Part shown: one piece after another, positions 1 through 7,637 of the stretch
Layout: each line of letters begins with the position of its first letter
How positions within the stretch are numbered: the stretch's first letter is position 1
Assembly: GCA_041685755.1 (NCBI GenBank)
Contig: JAWLFC010000001.1
Location: forward strand, 69,416 to 133,415
Direction of reading: 5' to 3'
Source: Sva-07 sp041685755
GTDB lineage: Bacteria > Actinomycetota > Acidimicrobiia > Acidimicrobiales > Ilumatobacteraceae
Length of the DNA: 64,000 bases
Program-made: the position numbers and the translations under genes
The notes under the pieces: generated by a model
Database searches by the model: none
What the model was told of the DNA's origin: nothing
The model's input: only the letters and a program-made list of their open reading frames with translations

Positions 1-1
1 T

Positions 2-112
2 CCCGAGACCGGAACCCGGCGAGCGGCGGCGACAGCGGCCGAGCGGGCGTTCCGGGGCGTCGTCGCCGACAGTGCCGCCCCGCGACCGGGCGAAGCCGAC
101 CCGGCGTCATGA
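2..112 (+). CDS. C-terminal fragment of an unidentified protein (partial)
   Basis: The first bases of the window read open in one frame up to a TGA at 110-112, giving the last 36 residues of a protein that starts outside the window. The fragment is rich in Ala, Arg and Pro and carries no motif I recognise. Its stop overlaps the ATG of the next gene as ATGA, the usual sign of translational coupling, and that overlap is the main reason for calling it. GC-rich DNA leaves frames open by chance, so the call is tentative. Confidence 0.4.
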   Translation, partial: PETGTRRAAATAAERAFRGVVADSAAPRPGEADPAS

Positions 113-744
113 CGATCGGCAAGGGAACGCCATGGGGACGCACGGTCGAGCCCCCCGACGATCTGCTCGTCGTCGACACCGACGCCGAGCTCGCCGCCCG
201 GCTCGACGCCCGTCGCCGGGATCCGGCAGCGCCGCCGGTGGCCGCCCGCGCCGGCGACATGGCCCGCACGGTCGGCGTCTCCGCCCCGGGGGGTCGCCCG
301 ACGCTGAACGAGCTGCCGATCGACCTGTTCGAGCTGCGCCTCGGGGGCATCGACGACGAGTCGCGCACCCTGATCGGCTGTGCCCACGCCGTGATGCGCT
401 CGCCGGTGTGGCGAGGCGGCTGGTGGCGCGGACCCGCCGTGGTGGTCATGAACGCCGAGTTCATCGGCGACTGGGACGTGGCGCCTCGTGGGCACCCCAA
501 CGACGGCCGCGTCGAGGTGTTCGAGCTCGACGAGGACCTCGCCGTTCGACAACGACTGGCGGCGCGCCGCAGAGTGCGCACGGGTACCCACGTGCCGCAC
601 CCCCTGATCAGGACACGCTCGGTGCGGCGGGCGTCGTGGTCGTTCGCGGCCCCGATGGCCGTCGTCGTCGACGGCGTCGGCGTGGGCACGGCGCGCCGGG
701 TGGAGCTCGAGGTGATCGCCGACGCAGCGACGGTGCTCGCCTGA
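109..744 (+). CDS. Orphan YegS/diacylglycerol-kinase C-terminal-like protein
   Basis: A 211-residue protein starting at the ATG that overlaps the preceding stop. Residues about 115-205 resemble the C-terminal beta-sandwich of YegS/DgkB-type lipid kinases: an N-A-E-F-I-G segment, then AP...NDGRVEVF, then a GTHVPHP segment and a late VDG motif. The N-terminal half is short and lacks the nucleotide-binding GGDGT-type motif of true kinases, so catalysis by this chain alone is unlikely. It could be a lipid-binding remnant, or a partner of a separate catalytic half; the coupled upstream fragment is not long enough to tell. The family link is read by eye and is moderate. Confidence 0.5.
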   Translation: MTIGKGTPWGRTVEPPDDLLVVDTDAELAARLDARRRDPAAPPVAARAGDMARTVGVSAPGGRPTLNELPIDLFELRLGGIDDESRTLIGCAHAVMRSPVWRGGWWRGPAVVVMNAEFIGDWDVAPRGHPNDGRVEVFELDEDLAVRQRLAARRRVRTGTHVPHPLIRTRSVRRASWSFAAPMAVVVDGVGVGTARRVELEVIADAATVLA

Positions 745-805
745 CGATGGGCGTCACGCCTGATCACGGCCACGGAGGATCCCGGGGGCCCGGGGCCGGC
801 TCTTC

Positions 806-811
806 TAGAGT
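806..811 (+). promoter_or_regulatory. -10-like TAGAGT, candidate leaderless promoter
   Basis: TAGAGT fits the actinobacterial TANNNT -10 form. It lies 8 nt before the GTG at 820, so transcription would begin at or next to the start codon. No Shine-Dalgarno sequence precedes this GTG. Confidence 0.4.
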
Positions 812-819
812 GGCTTCTC

Positions 820-2421
820 GTGGCTGTGTACGTCCCTGAGACCTTCGCCGACGACGAAGCCGATGTCCTGCGCCGGTACTTCACGAACCTCGACGGCCCG
901 GTGTTCGCGCTCGTCAACCTCCCCGAGGTGGTCAAGGGCGCCCTGTTCGCCCGCTACAGCCGGAGCCACAAGTCGTTGCGCCGGCTGTTCCTCGACGAGT
1001 TCGTCGGCGACCTCGACGTGAGCGGCGACCACTCCGTCGACGCCACGGTCGGCCTCGATCGGGCCGAGCAGCTCTACGAGCGTGTGTTCTTCGATTACGG
1101 CGACGACTCGGTCGCCCAGCTCGGCGGCGTGCACCTGGCGTGCGAACAGGCCTCCAACCTGCTCACGAAGATCCTGGAGTGGGGTCGGCTGATGAGCTAC
1201 CTGGAGCAGAGCACGCGCTACATCGCCTACGACACCCGCCTCGGTGGCCGCTACCGCTACTACCGCGACCCCGCGGTGCTCGCCGGGCCCCTCGGGACCC
1301 GCTACGTCGGCGACATCGACCGGATCTTCGACGCCTACAGCCGTGCTGTCGACGCGGCCACCGAACACGTGCGCTCGACCATCGAACGTGGGCCCGACGA
1401 CAGCGAGTTCATCTACCGCACGGCGACGCGGGCGAAAGCGCTCGATGCGGTGCGTGGGATCCTCCCGGCCGCAGCGACGTCGAACGTGGGCATCTACGGA
1501 ACCGGACAGGCGTTCGAAGCCCTGCTGCTGCGCATGCGGGCGAACCCGCTGCCGGAATCGCAGGAGTACGCCGAGCTGATGCTGCACGAGCTGCGCAAGG
1601 TCATCCCCAGCTTCCTGCGTCGCGTCGACATCCCCGAGCGCGGCGGCCGCTGGAGCGACTACCTCGCGACGACGCGCAGCGACACCGCCGCGCTGGTCGA
1701 CGAGTTGTTCGGGCAGACACCGGTCGAACCGACCGCGGAGGTCGAGCTGGTCGACTTCGATCCCGACGCCGAGGACAAGCTGCTCGCGGCCATCTGCTAC
1801 TCGCACTCGACACTGCCCGAACACCAGCTGATGGAGCGGGTCCGTCGGTTGGGCGCCGACGAACGGGTGGCGCTGCTGCGCGCGTACGTGGGCGAACGCG
1901 AGAACCGGCGCCACAAGCCCGGCCGAGCGTTCGAGCGTTCCTTCTACCGCTTCGACATCCTGAGCGACTACGGGGCGTTCCGGGACATGCAGCGCCATCG
2001 CATGCTCACCATCGAGTGGCAGCGTCTCACCCCGAATCACGGTTACACCCGGCCCGACCTGGTCGACGAGGCCGGCCTGGGCAGCGAGTTCGACGAGGCG
2101 ATGCACCGCTCAGCAGCGCTGTACGACGCGCTGAACGACGACTATCCGGCACAGGCGTCCTATGCGGTCTCGATGGCGTATCGCATGCGCTACATGATGC
2201 AGTTCAACGCTCGCGAGGCGATCCACATGCTCGAGCTGCGTTCGGCGCCGCAGGGGCACCCCTCCTACCGCCGGGTGGCGATCGAGATGCACCGACTGAT
2301 CGCGGAGCGCGCCGGACACCATGCGATCGCCGCTGCGATGACGCACATGACCACCGAGGCACCCGAACTCGAACGGCTCGAAGCCGAGCGCCGAGCCGAA
2401 GCACGGCGCGGCACGTCCTGA
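820..2421 (+). CDS. Tandem ThyX-like (FAD-dependent thymidylate synthase-like) protein
   Basis: A 533-residue protein about twice the length of ThyX, the flavin-dependent thymidylate synthase. The C-terminal half has FRDMQRHRMLTIEWQRLTP (RHR at residues 392-394), close to the ThyX signature RHRX7SX2R, but the serine that follows the RHR spacing is missing. The N-terminal half holds a parallel segment, ILEWGRLMSYLEQSTRYIAYD, which looks like a second ThyX unit without RHR. I infer a duplicated, fused ThyX fold whose synthase activity is uncertain. It could bind FAD or nucleotides without making dTMP, or act on another substrate. The GTG start follows a TAGAGT -10-like element and no ribosome binding site is visible. 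Confidence 0.75.
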   Translation: MAVYVPETFADDEADVLRRYFTNLDGPVFALVNLPEVVKGALFARYSRSHKSLRRLFLDEFVGDLDVSGDHSVDATVGLDRAEQLYERVFFDYGDDSVAQLGGVHLACEQASNLLTKILEWGRLMSYLEQSTRYIAYDTRLGGRYRYYRDPAVLAGPLGTRYVGDIDRIFDAYSRAVDAATEHVRSTIERGPDDSEFIYRTATRAKALDAVRGILPAAATSNVGIYGTGQAFEALLLRMRANPLPESQEYAELMLHELRKVIPSFLRRVDIPERGGRWSDYLATTRSDTAALVDELFGQTPVEPTAEVELVDFDPDAEDKLLAAICYSHSTLPEHQLMERVRRLGADERVALLRAYVGERENRRHKPGRAFERSFYRFDILSDYGAFRDMQRHRMLTIEWQRLTPNHGYTRPDLVDEAGLGSEFDEAMHRSAALYDALNDDYPAQASYAVSMAYRMRYMMQFNAREAIHMLELRSAPQGHPSYRRVAIEMHRLIAERAGHHAIAAAMTHMTTEAPELERLEAERRAEARRGTS

Positions 2422-2448
2422 CCCCCGCCGCAGGCGGCACCGGCGCAC

Positions 2449-2464
2449 TGTGACGGTTGTCACA
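2449..2464. promoter_or_regulatory. CRP-type palindrome TGTGA-N6-TCACA
   Basis: An exact match to the TGTGA-N6-TCACA form bound by CRP/GlxR-type regulators, with TGTGAC and GTCACA as inverted halves. It sits 99 bp upstream of the acidic-protein start at 2563 and about 40 bp upstream of a weak -10-like TATGCT at 2499-2504. The match is visible; binding is inference, and no CRP with a DNA-binding domain is encoded in this window. Confidence 0.45.
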
Positions 2465-2562
2465 CCGACGGCCTCCCGGTCGATCGGTCACCCACGCCTA
2501 TGCTCCCGCCGCAAGCGCCCATTCGTTCGGTGACTGCCGTACGACGAGATCGAAACGACGAC

Positions 2563-3072
2563 ATGGCTGACGACGACACGAACGACATCGACACCGACAC
2601 CGACGAGACCGGCGAGGAGACCGACGACGACCTCGAGATCGACGACGCCGAGATCGACCTGGACGGCGATGACGACGACCTTCCGGCCGACGACGATGAT
2701 GACGACGATGACGACGACGTCAGCGATGACGACGACGAGGAAGAGGAGGAGGCAGCTGCCGAGACACCGCGCACCAAGCGCAAGAAGCGTGCCACCGACG
2801 ACGACGAGGACGACGAGGACGACGAACTCCTCGCCGACGACGACGTCGAGGAGGACCTCGACAAGATCCTCAAGGATCGCCTGGTCGCCGCCGACGAGGA
2901 CGACGACGACGAGGAAGAGGAGGACGAACCCGACGTGCGCGGCGAGGGGGGCGAACGACTGCAGCCCAAGCAACAGAACGAACAGCTGTGCCCCTCGTGT
3001 TTCCTGCTCGTCAAGGCGAACGCTCCCGGCTGCCCCGTCGGCGACGACGACTGCCCGATCTTCTCCTCCTGA
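2563..3072 (+). CDS. Acidic DUF4193-like protein with C-terminal cysteine cluster
   Basis: A 169-residue protein, most of whose first 130 residues are Asp and Glu in long runs. It ends with a short cysteine module, CPSCFLL...PGC...DDDCPIF, that probably binds zinc. This layout (acidic, disordered N-terminus and a conserved terminal Cys motif) matches the actinobacterial DUF4193 type, whose function is unknown to me. I chose the ATG at 2563, where the acidic stretch begins, over an upstream ATG at 2500, because the extra residues look like untranslated sequence. A perfect CRP-type palindrome lies upstream. The next gene begins 13 bp downstream, so the two are probably co-transcribed. Confidence 0.7.
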   Translation: MADDDTNDIDTDTDETGEETDDDLEIDDAEIDLDGDDDDLPADDDDDDDDDDVSDDDDEEEEEAAAETPRTKRKKRATDDDEDDEDDELLADDDVEEDLDKILKDRLVAADEDDDDEEEEDEPDVRGEGGERLQPKQQNEQLCPSCFLLVKANAPGCPVGDDDCPIFSS

Positions 3073-3085
3073 CGGCCCCGACGTG

Positions 3086-3517
3086 ATGGTGACGCCGTTC
3101 GACCAGGTCCCTGCTGTGGTCGAGCGTGTCCAGCGTGAGCTCGTACTGGCGCGGTTCCTGGGCAAGATCGCCGTCGACCAGGGCCTGGCCGAGCTGCGAT
3201 CGCGGATCGAGTCGGCGATCTTCGCGTCGGTGCCGGGCGACGACCAACCGTCCCGGGAACGGCCCACCGCGGACGACGCCGGGCAGGACACCGCGACGAC
3301 AGCGACGCCCGGCGATGCTCATGGCGAGACGTCCATCGATCTGGTCGACGCCGAGGAGTTGGCACTGGCGGATTACGACCACCTGCCGGCCTCGGACATC
3401 GTGGCCAAGCTCGGCGGTCTGGAGCCCGACGAACTCGACGCCATCGAGCGCTACGAGCTCGCCCGCCGGCAGCGCCGCACCGTACTCGGCAAGATCCGTC
3501 AGTTGCGGGCATCGTGA
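3086..3517 (+). CDS. Small actinobacterial protein with DYDxL...RRTxLxKI C-terminal motif
   Basis: A 143-residue protein with an amphipathic helical N-terminus (residues 1-45) and a Thr/Asp-rich linker. A conserved-looking C-terminal helical motif follows: DYDHLPASDIVAKLGGLEPD, then ELDAIERYE and RRTVLGKI. I recall this ending from small actinobacterial proteins, some of them lipid-droplet or granule associated, but no enzymatic role can be assigned. An adjoining GTG at 3083 is an alternative start. Its stop overlaps the GTG of the following acetyltransferase, so the run 2563-3960 behaves as one transcription unit. Confidence 0.65.
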   Translation: MVTPFDQVPAVVERVQRELVLARFLGKIAVDQGLAELRSRIESAIFASVPGDDQPSRERPTADDAGQDTATTATPGDAHGETSIDLVDAEELALADYDHLPASDIVAKLGGLEPDELDAIERYELARRQRRTVLGKIRQLRAS

Positions 3518-3960
3518 TCGACCCGACGGTCAGGGTGGCCGACCCCGCCAGCGACCTCGATCAATTGGGGCTGCTCGAGACCGAGGCGCGCGCTGCCCTC
3601 GTCGGCCAGCGCGGTGGCGATCGATGGCTGGTCGAACATCCGCTCGTCGGTGACCGGTGGGCCGAGCGTTGCGCCGAGAGCGACGTCTACGTGGCCGCCA
3701 TCGGCGAGGTCCTCGTCGGGTACCTCGTTGCCGACCTCGGCGACGATGCGATCGTGCGCATCGACCAGGTGTGGGTCACACCCGAGGCGCGCGAGCTCGG
3801 TTTCGGCGACGGGCTGCTCGCCGCGGCGATCGCCGCGGCACGGGCGAGGGGGGCGACGGCGATCGAGGGCCAGGCGTTGCCCGGCGATCGGCACACCAAG
3901 AACCTCTACGAGCGGGCGGGGATCGTCGCTCGACTGATCACGACGTTCCGTCAGCTCTGA
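3514..3960 (+). CDS. GNAT-family N-acetyltransferase
   Basis: A 148-residue single-domain GNAT. The central strand and pyrophosphate-loop region reads IDQVWVTPEARELGFGDGLL (residues about 84-103), corresponding to the V-x-x-x-x-R/G-x-G/A acetyl-CoA motif A. The late segment NLYERAGI is the usual beta5-alpha4 motif with its tyrosine. The substrate cannot be read from the sequence. The GTG start overlaps the upstream stop by four bases, which decides the start. It converges on the crotonase gene with only 10 bp between the two stops. Confidence 0.8.
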   Translation: MIDPTVRVADPASDLDQLGLLETEARAALVGQRGGDRWLVEHPLVGDRWAERCAESDVYVAAIGEVLVGYLVADLGDDAIVRIDQVWVTPEARELGFGDGLLAAAIAAARARGATAIEGQALPGDRHTKNLYERAGIVARLITTFRQL

Positions 3961-3970
3961 CGCTGCGTCG

Positions 3971-4756
3971 TCAGCGTCCCTTCCACTGGGGCGGACGCTT
4001 CTCGATGAAGGCCGTGAGCCCCTCACCGATGTCCTCGGAACTCATCACGACGCCCATTGCGGCGTCGGTCATCTTCTTCAGCGTCTCGTCGTCCTCGGTC
4101 GCTGCTGCCAGCACCACCTTGCGGCTCTCCCACACTGCCAGGGGTGCAGCGGCGGTGATCTGGCCGGCGAGCCGGAGTGCCTCGTCGGTCGCCTCGCCGG
4201 GCTCGACGAGACGGTTCACGAGACCGAGGTCGTGGGCTCGAGTCGCGCTCAGCGGCTCGCCGGTCAGGATCAGCTCCATGGCTGCGTTGCGCCCGATCGC
4301 ACGGGGGAGGCGGAACAGCCCGCCGGCGCCGGCCACCAGGTTGCGCTTCACCTCGGCGAGGCCGAACGACGAGCGCGTCGTCGCCACGACCATGTCGGCG
4401 GCGAGCACGATCTCGCAGCCGCCGGCGGTGGCGAGACCGTCGACGGCGACGATCACCGGCTTCTTGCGATCACGGTAGGCGAACCCGGCGAAGCCGCCGC
4501 GCTCGGTCATCAGCGACGCCCCCTGGCCGGAGTTGATCGCCTTCAGGTCGGCGCCGGCGCAGAACACGGGACGCTCCTGACCCTCGGTGTTGGCCTGGAG
4601 GACGCCGACCCAGATCCCGTCGTCGTTCTCCATCTGGTCGATGGCCGCTTCCATGGCGAGCGCCACGTCGCCGTTGACGGCATTGCGGGCATCGGGGCGG
4701 TTGAGCGTGATGACGGCGACCTGGTCGCGAGTCTCGTAGGTGACGATGTCGGACAT
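3971..4756 (-). CDS. Enoyl-CoA hydratase/isomerase (crotonase) family protein
   Basis: A 261-residue crotonase, the normal length for the family. An oxyanion-hole segment (FCAGADLKAI, residues about 65-74) is followed by GGCEIVLAADM and FGLAEVKRNL, which supply the two glutamates used by true hydratases, so hydratase chemistry is plausible. The role is probably in fatty acid or side-chain beta-oxidation. The ATG at 4756 gives the standard N-terminus with the TLNRPDARNAV motif. An acyl-CoA dehydrogenase and an acyl-CoA synthetase lie far away in the window, so no local pathway is evident. The gene is downstream of an imperfect inverted repeat. Confidence 0.88.
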   Translation of the reverse strand: MSDIVTYETRDQVAVITLNRPDARNAVNGDVALAMEAAIDQMENDDGIWVGVLQANTEGQERPVFCAGADLKAINSGQGASLMTERGGFAGFAYRDRKKPVIVAVDGLATAGGCEIVLAADMVVATTRSSFGLAEVKRNLVAGAGGLFRLPRAIGRNAAMELILTGEPLSATRAHDLGLVNRLVEPGEATDEALRLAGQITAAAPLAVWESRKVVLAAATEDDETLKKMTDAAMGVVMSSEDIGEGLTAFIEKRPPQWKGR

Positions 4757-4788
4757 GGCCCCGGATCGTACGCCTCACCGCCCCCCAA

Positions 4789-4841
4789 CCGAAATTTCGC
4801 GCCCGGGTTGCGCTGAGCGCAACCGGAGCGCGCCATTTCGG
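4789..4841. repeat. Large imperfect inverted repeat, possible terminator or REP-like element
   Basis: Two arms of about 26 nt (4789-4814 and 4815-4841) pair with few mismatches. The outer part is CCGAAAT/ATTTCGG and the inner part GGTTGCGCT/GAGCGCAACC. It follows the RG-rich gene on the minus strand and precedes the crotonase gene, so it could terminate the former. Its core resembles the hairpin at 53314-53333. Confidence 0.6.
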
Positions 4842-4865
4842 GGTGACGGGGCGGAATCGGGCGGG

Positions 4866-6194
4866 TCAGGTGTCGGTGGGCGTGTCCGGGGGAGCGCCGC
4901 GGCCGGACTTCCTCGGGCCTGACTTGCGGGCGTCCTTGCGTGGTGGGCCGGCGCGCAGGGGCTTGGGCTTCGGGGTGCCCTCGGGCACGTCGACGCCGAG
5001 CAGAGCAGCGATCTGGGGGAGTGCCGGACCGAGTCGCAGCGCCGTGGCCTTCAGCTCGTCGGTCACGACGCTCGGGGGAGCCGTCGGCGCCACCAACGTG
5101 CGAACCGGCGAGAACGCCGCCGCCTCGAGTACGGCGATCCAGCGGTCGGCGAGGTCGTCGGGACCCAGTGCGGCCGTGGCGGCCTCGCCGAGCTTGCGGG
5201 CGAGGTCCGGTGGGAACATGACACCGGCCTTGGGCGGCTGCGACGACAGGCGCAACGCCCTGATGACCCGACCGACACCGACTGCGGCGTCGATGTCGCC
5301 GAACCAGAGTGCCAGCTCCTCTTCCTGCTTGCGCACGAGCGCTTGCTTGAGATCGTCGGCGACCGCTCGCGTCGACTCGTCGCGGGCGACGATCGGATCC
5401 TCGCCGGCAGCCACGACGCTGCGCAGGTCGCGCAGATCGAGGTGCTCCATCTGCCGCTGGGCGGCCTCGGCACGGTCGAGCCACTCGGCGACGCGGAGCT
5501 TCGGCAGCAGATCCTCGGCCATCTTGACCACCGACTGCTCCGGCATCGTCGGCTGACCGGCCGCTTCGAGCTTGGCGTTCTCCTCCTTCACCCGGGCGCG
5601 GACCGCACTCAGCCCCTGCAGCGCCAGCTCGGCGATCGGCCGCTGCTCTTCGGGGAGATCGGCGAGCACCGCCTGGCGACGAGCCTTGCCGGGGCGCAAG
5701 CGCTTCGGCTTGGGGCGCTGCGGGAGCTCCGGCGGCGCCTCGAAGTGCGGACGCTGACGGCGCTGCGGGGAGCGTCCCGTGCCATCGCGGTCACCACCCT
5801 CGCGCCGACCGCGACCGGCGTCGCCCCGACCGTCGCCGCCGCGACCATCGCGCTTGGGGCCGCGTCCCTTTCGGTCGCCGTCGCGCCCGCCTCGACGTTC
5901 GCCCCGGTCGCGCTTGGCGCGGGTCTCGATCACGGCTTCGAACGGCTTCTCGTCGGGCAGCAGTTCGAGCACGTTGGCGTCGGTCGGCTTCTCTCGCCCC
6001 TTGACGATCGACTGCACCTCGATGCCGTCGAGCATCTGCTCGACCTCCACCTTGAGCACGTCACCCACGGCGGAACCGGCCGGGAGGATGCTCCCGTCCA
6101 CGTTGCCCTTGGGCTGACGGGCGCCAGCGGCGCGCCAGGTCCACGAGCCGTCGGGGAGCGCGCTCGTGAGCTCGATGTCGATCCTTCGGGACAT
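4866..6194 (-). CDS. Protein of unknown function with arginine/glycine-rich linker
   Basis: A 442-residue protein in three parts. Residues 1-90 form a compact beta-rich domain (PAGSAVGDVLKVEVEQMLDG) that could be an OB- or TRAM-like nucleic-acid-binding fold. Residues about 92-147 are a charged, disordered RGG-like segment packed with Arg, Gly and Asp. Residues 150-410 are helical and Glu/Arg/Ala-rich, and a basic Lys/Pro/Arg tail follows. I do not recognise a named family. The layout suggests RNA or ribosome association, which is inference. The ATG at 6194 lies 7 nt after a TACCGT -10-like element; longer open reading frame upstream of that is noise. Confidence 0.65.
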   Translation of the reverse strand: MSRRIDIELTSALPDGSWTWRAAGARQPKGNVDGSILPAGSAVGDVLKVEVEQMLDGIEVQSIVKGREKPTDANVLELLPDEKPFEAVIETRAKRDRGERRGGRDGDRKGRGPKRDGRGGDGRGDAGRGRREGGDRDGTGRSPQRRQRPHFEAPPELPQRPKPKRLRPGKARRQAVLADLPEEQRPIAELALQGLSAVRARVKEENAKLEAAGQPTMPEQSVVKMAEDLLPKLRVAEWLDRAEAAQRQMEHLDLRDLRSVVAAGEDPIVARDESTRAVADDLKQALVRKQEEELALWFGDIDAAVGVGRVIRALRLSSQPPKAGVMFPPDLARKLGEAATAALGPDDLADRWIAVLEAAAFSPVRTLVAPTAPPSVVTDELKATALRLGPALPQIAALLGVDVPEGTPKPKPLRAGPPRKDARKSGPRKSGRGAPPDTPTDT

Positions 6195-6201
6195 TGTGGC
6201 A

Positions 6202-6207
6202 ACGGTA
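6202..6207 (-). promoter_or_regulatory. -10-like TACCGT, candidate leaderless promoter
   Basis: On the minus strand GGTACCGT ends 7 nt before the ATG at 6194. The divergent neighbour at 6274 carries the same hexamer at the same distance. Confidence 0.5.
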
Positions 6208-6260
6208 CCGGGTTGCGGGCGGAGAACTCCAACGAGTCGGCGGGGAGGGACACCGGCCGG

Positions 6261-6266
6261 TACCGT
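6261..6266 (+). promoter_or_regulatory. -10-like TACCGT, candidate leaderless promoter
   Basis: GGTACCGT followed by 7 nt and then the ATG at 6274. It mirrors the minus-strand element at 6202-6207, so the pair forms a divergent leaderless promoter. Confidence 0.5.
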
Positions 6267-6273
6267 GCGGACG

Positions 6274-6792
6274 ATGGCTGTGTACGCGCTCGGCGATCTC
6301 GTTCCGACCATCCACGATCGTGCCTTCGTCCACCCCGACGCCACGATCATCGGCGACGTCACCATCGGCGCCGACTCCTCGATCTGGCCCGGCGCGGTCC
6401 TGCGCGGTGACGGCGGGCAGATCCGCATCGGCGCCCGCACGAGCGTGCAGGACAACGCCGTGCTCCACACGACTCCCGAGTGGCCGACCGTCGTCGGTGA
6501 CGGCTGCGTGCTCGGCCACCTGATCCACCTGGAGGGCTGCACGATCGACGACGACGTGCTGATCGGCAATGCGGCGATGGTCCTGCACCGATCGGTCGTG
6601 CACTCCGGGGCCATCGTCGCGGCGAACTCGGTGGTGCTGACCGACATCGACGTACCGTCGGGCGCCCTGGCGGCCGGATCCCCGGCGGTCGTGAAGCCCG
6701 ACCGAGCCGACATCGAACTGATCCGGTCGAGCTCCGCTGCCTACGTCGAACGGATCGAGGCGTACCGTCGCGGCCTGCGGCGTCTCGACTGA
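6274..6792 (+). CDS. Gamma-carbonic-anhydrase-like hexapeptide-repeat protein
   Basis: A 172-residue left-handed beta-helix protein of the gamma-carbonic anhydrase/YrdA/PaaY group. Hexapeptide repeats run through residues 15-140. The three zinc-ligand histidines typical of the family can be placed in NAVLHTT and GHLIHLEGC. These proteins form trimers with the metal between subunits; some hydrate CO2 and others act on thioesters, and the sequence alone does not decide. The ATG follows a TACCGT -10-like element by 7 nt. PrmA begins 2 bp after the stop, so the two are probably co-transcribed. Confidence 0.82.
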   Translation: MAVYALGDLVPTIHDRAFVHPDATIIGDVTIGADSSIWPGAVLRGDGGQIRIGARTSVQDNAVLHTTPEWPTVVGDGCVLGHLIHLEGCTIDDDVLIGNAAMVLHRSVVHSGAIVAANSVVLTDIDVPSGALAAGSPAVVKPDRADIELIRSSSAAYVERIEAYRRGLRRLD

Positions 6793-6794
6793 AC

Positions 6795-7637
6795 GTGTTC
6801 GTGGTCACGGTCGCGGCGACCGAGGTCGACCTCGTCTCCGACGTGCTGTGGGGCCTCGGGGTCCGGGCGATCGAGGAACGGTCGGCACCCGACGGCCGCG
6901 TCGAGCTGTGGACGGCGGTCGGCGACGAGCCGGCTGCGGTCGAGCGGGCGACGTCGGCGCTCGCCGGTCGCTGGCCGTCGCGCCGCGTGGAGGTCGACAC
7001 CGCGGCGAGCGAGACGTGGCGCGACTTCGCGGTGCCGATGTGGGTCGACGACACCCTCGTGGTCGTCCCGGCCTGGCAGGAGCACGTGTTCGCGCCCGAC
7101 GTGACGGTCGTGGCCATCGAGCCGGCCGGCGCGTTCGGCCTCGGCGACCACCCGACGACTGCGCTGTCGCTCGGTGCGGTGCGACGCGCGATCCGTCCCG
7201 GCGCCGATGTGCTCGACGTCGGGTGCGGAACCGGCGTGCTGTCGATTGCCGCAGCGCTGCTCGGAGCCCGGTCGGTCCGCGCCGTCGACCTCGCGTCGGC
7301 TGCGGTGGAGGCAACCATCGACAATGCCCACCGCAACGGCGTCGCACCACGGATCGCTGTCGACACGGCGAGGCTGGACGAGCTCGAGGGTGGTTTCGAC
7401 CTCGTGGTGGCGAACATCCTGGCTCCGACGCTCGTCGAATTGGCCGACGAACTACGGCGCGTGACGGCGCCCGGGGGAGTGCTGGTGGTGAGCGGTGTCC
7501 TCGCCGACCGCCACGACCACGTGCTCGCGGCCCTGCACCCGATGGTGGTCGTCCGCACCGACGTACGCGACGGCTGGGCCGCGGTCACGCTCCGGCACGA
7601 TGGGGGCGCCTCAGCGCTGGACGCGACCGGAGGCTGA
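6795..7637 (+). CDS. prmA: Ribosomal protein L11 methyltransferase-like SAM-dependent methyltransferase
   Basis: A 280-residue class I methyltransferase. The PrmA-type signature GAFGLGDHPTTALSL (residues about 113-127) precedes the SAM-binding motif DVGCGTGVLSIAAALLGA. The catalytic-region motif LVVANILAPTLVEL corresponds to the PrmA N-[IP]-L segment. PrmA trimethylates ribosomal protein L11; here the N-terminal substrate-recognition domain looks short and divergent, so the true substrate is likely but not certain. The GTG start is 2 bp after the upstream stop. The 3' end overlaps the convergent ribokinase gene by 27 bp. Confidence 0.8.
   Translation: MFVVTVAATEVDLVSDVLWGLGVRAIEERSAPDGRVELWTAVGDEPAAVERATSALAGRWPSRRVEVDTAASETWRDFAVPMWVDDTLVVVPAWQEHVFAPDVTVVAIEPAGAFGLGDHPTTALSLGAVRRAIRPGADVLDVGCGTGVLSIAAALLGARSVRAVDLASAAVEATIDNAHRNGVAPRIAVDTARLDELEGGFDLVVANILAPTLVELADELRRVTAPGGVLVVSGVLADRHDHVLAALHPMVVVRTDVRDGWAAVTLRHDGGASALDATGG

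Noticed and set aside
2669..2960. The GAC-rich run in the acidic protein gene as a simple-sequence repeat
   Set aside because: It encodes Asp/Glu runs with mixed codons and keeps the frame; it is coding composition rather than a separate repeat element.
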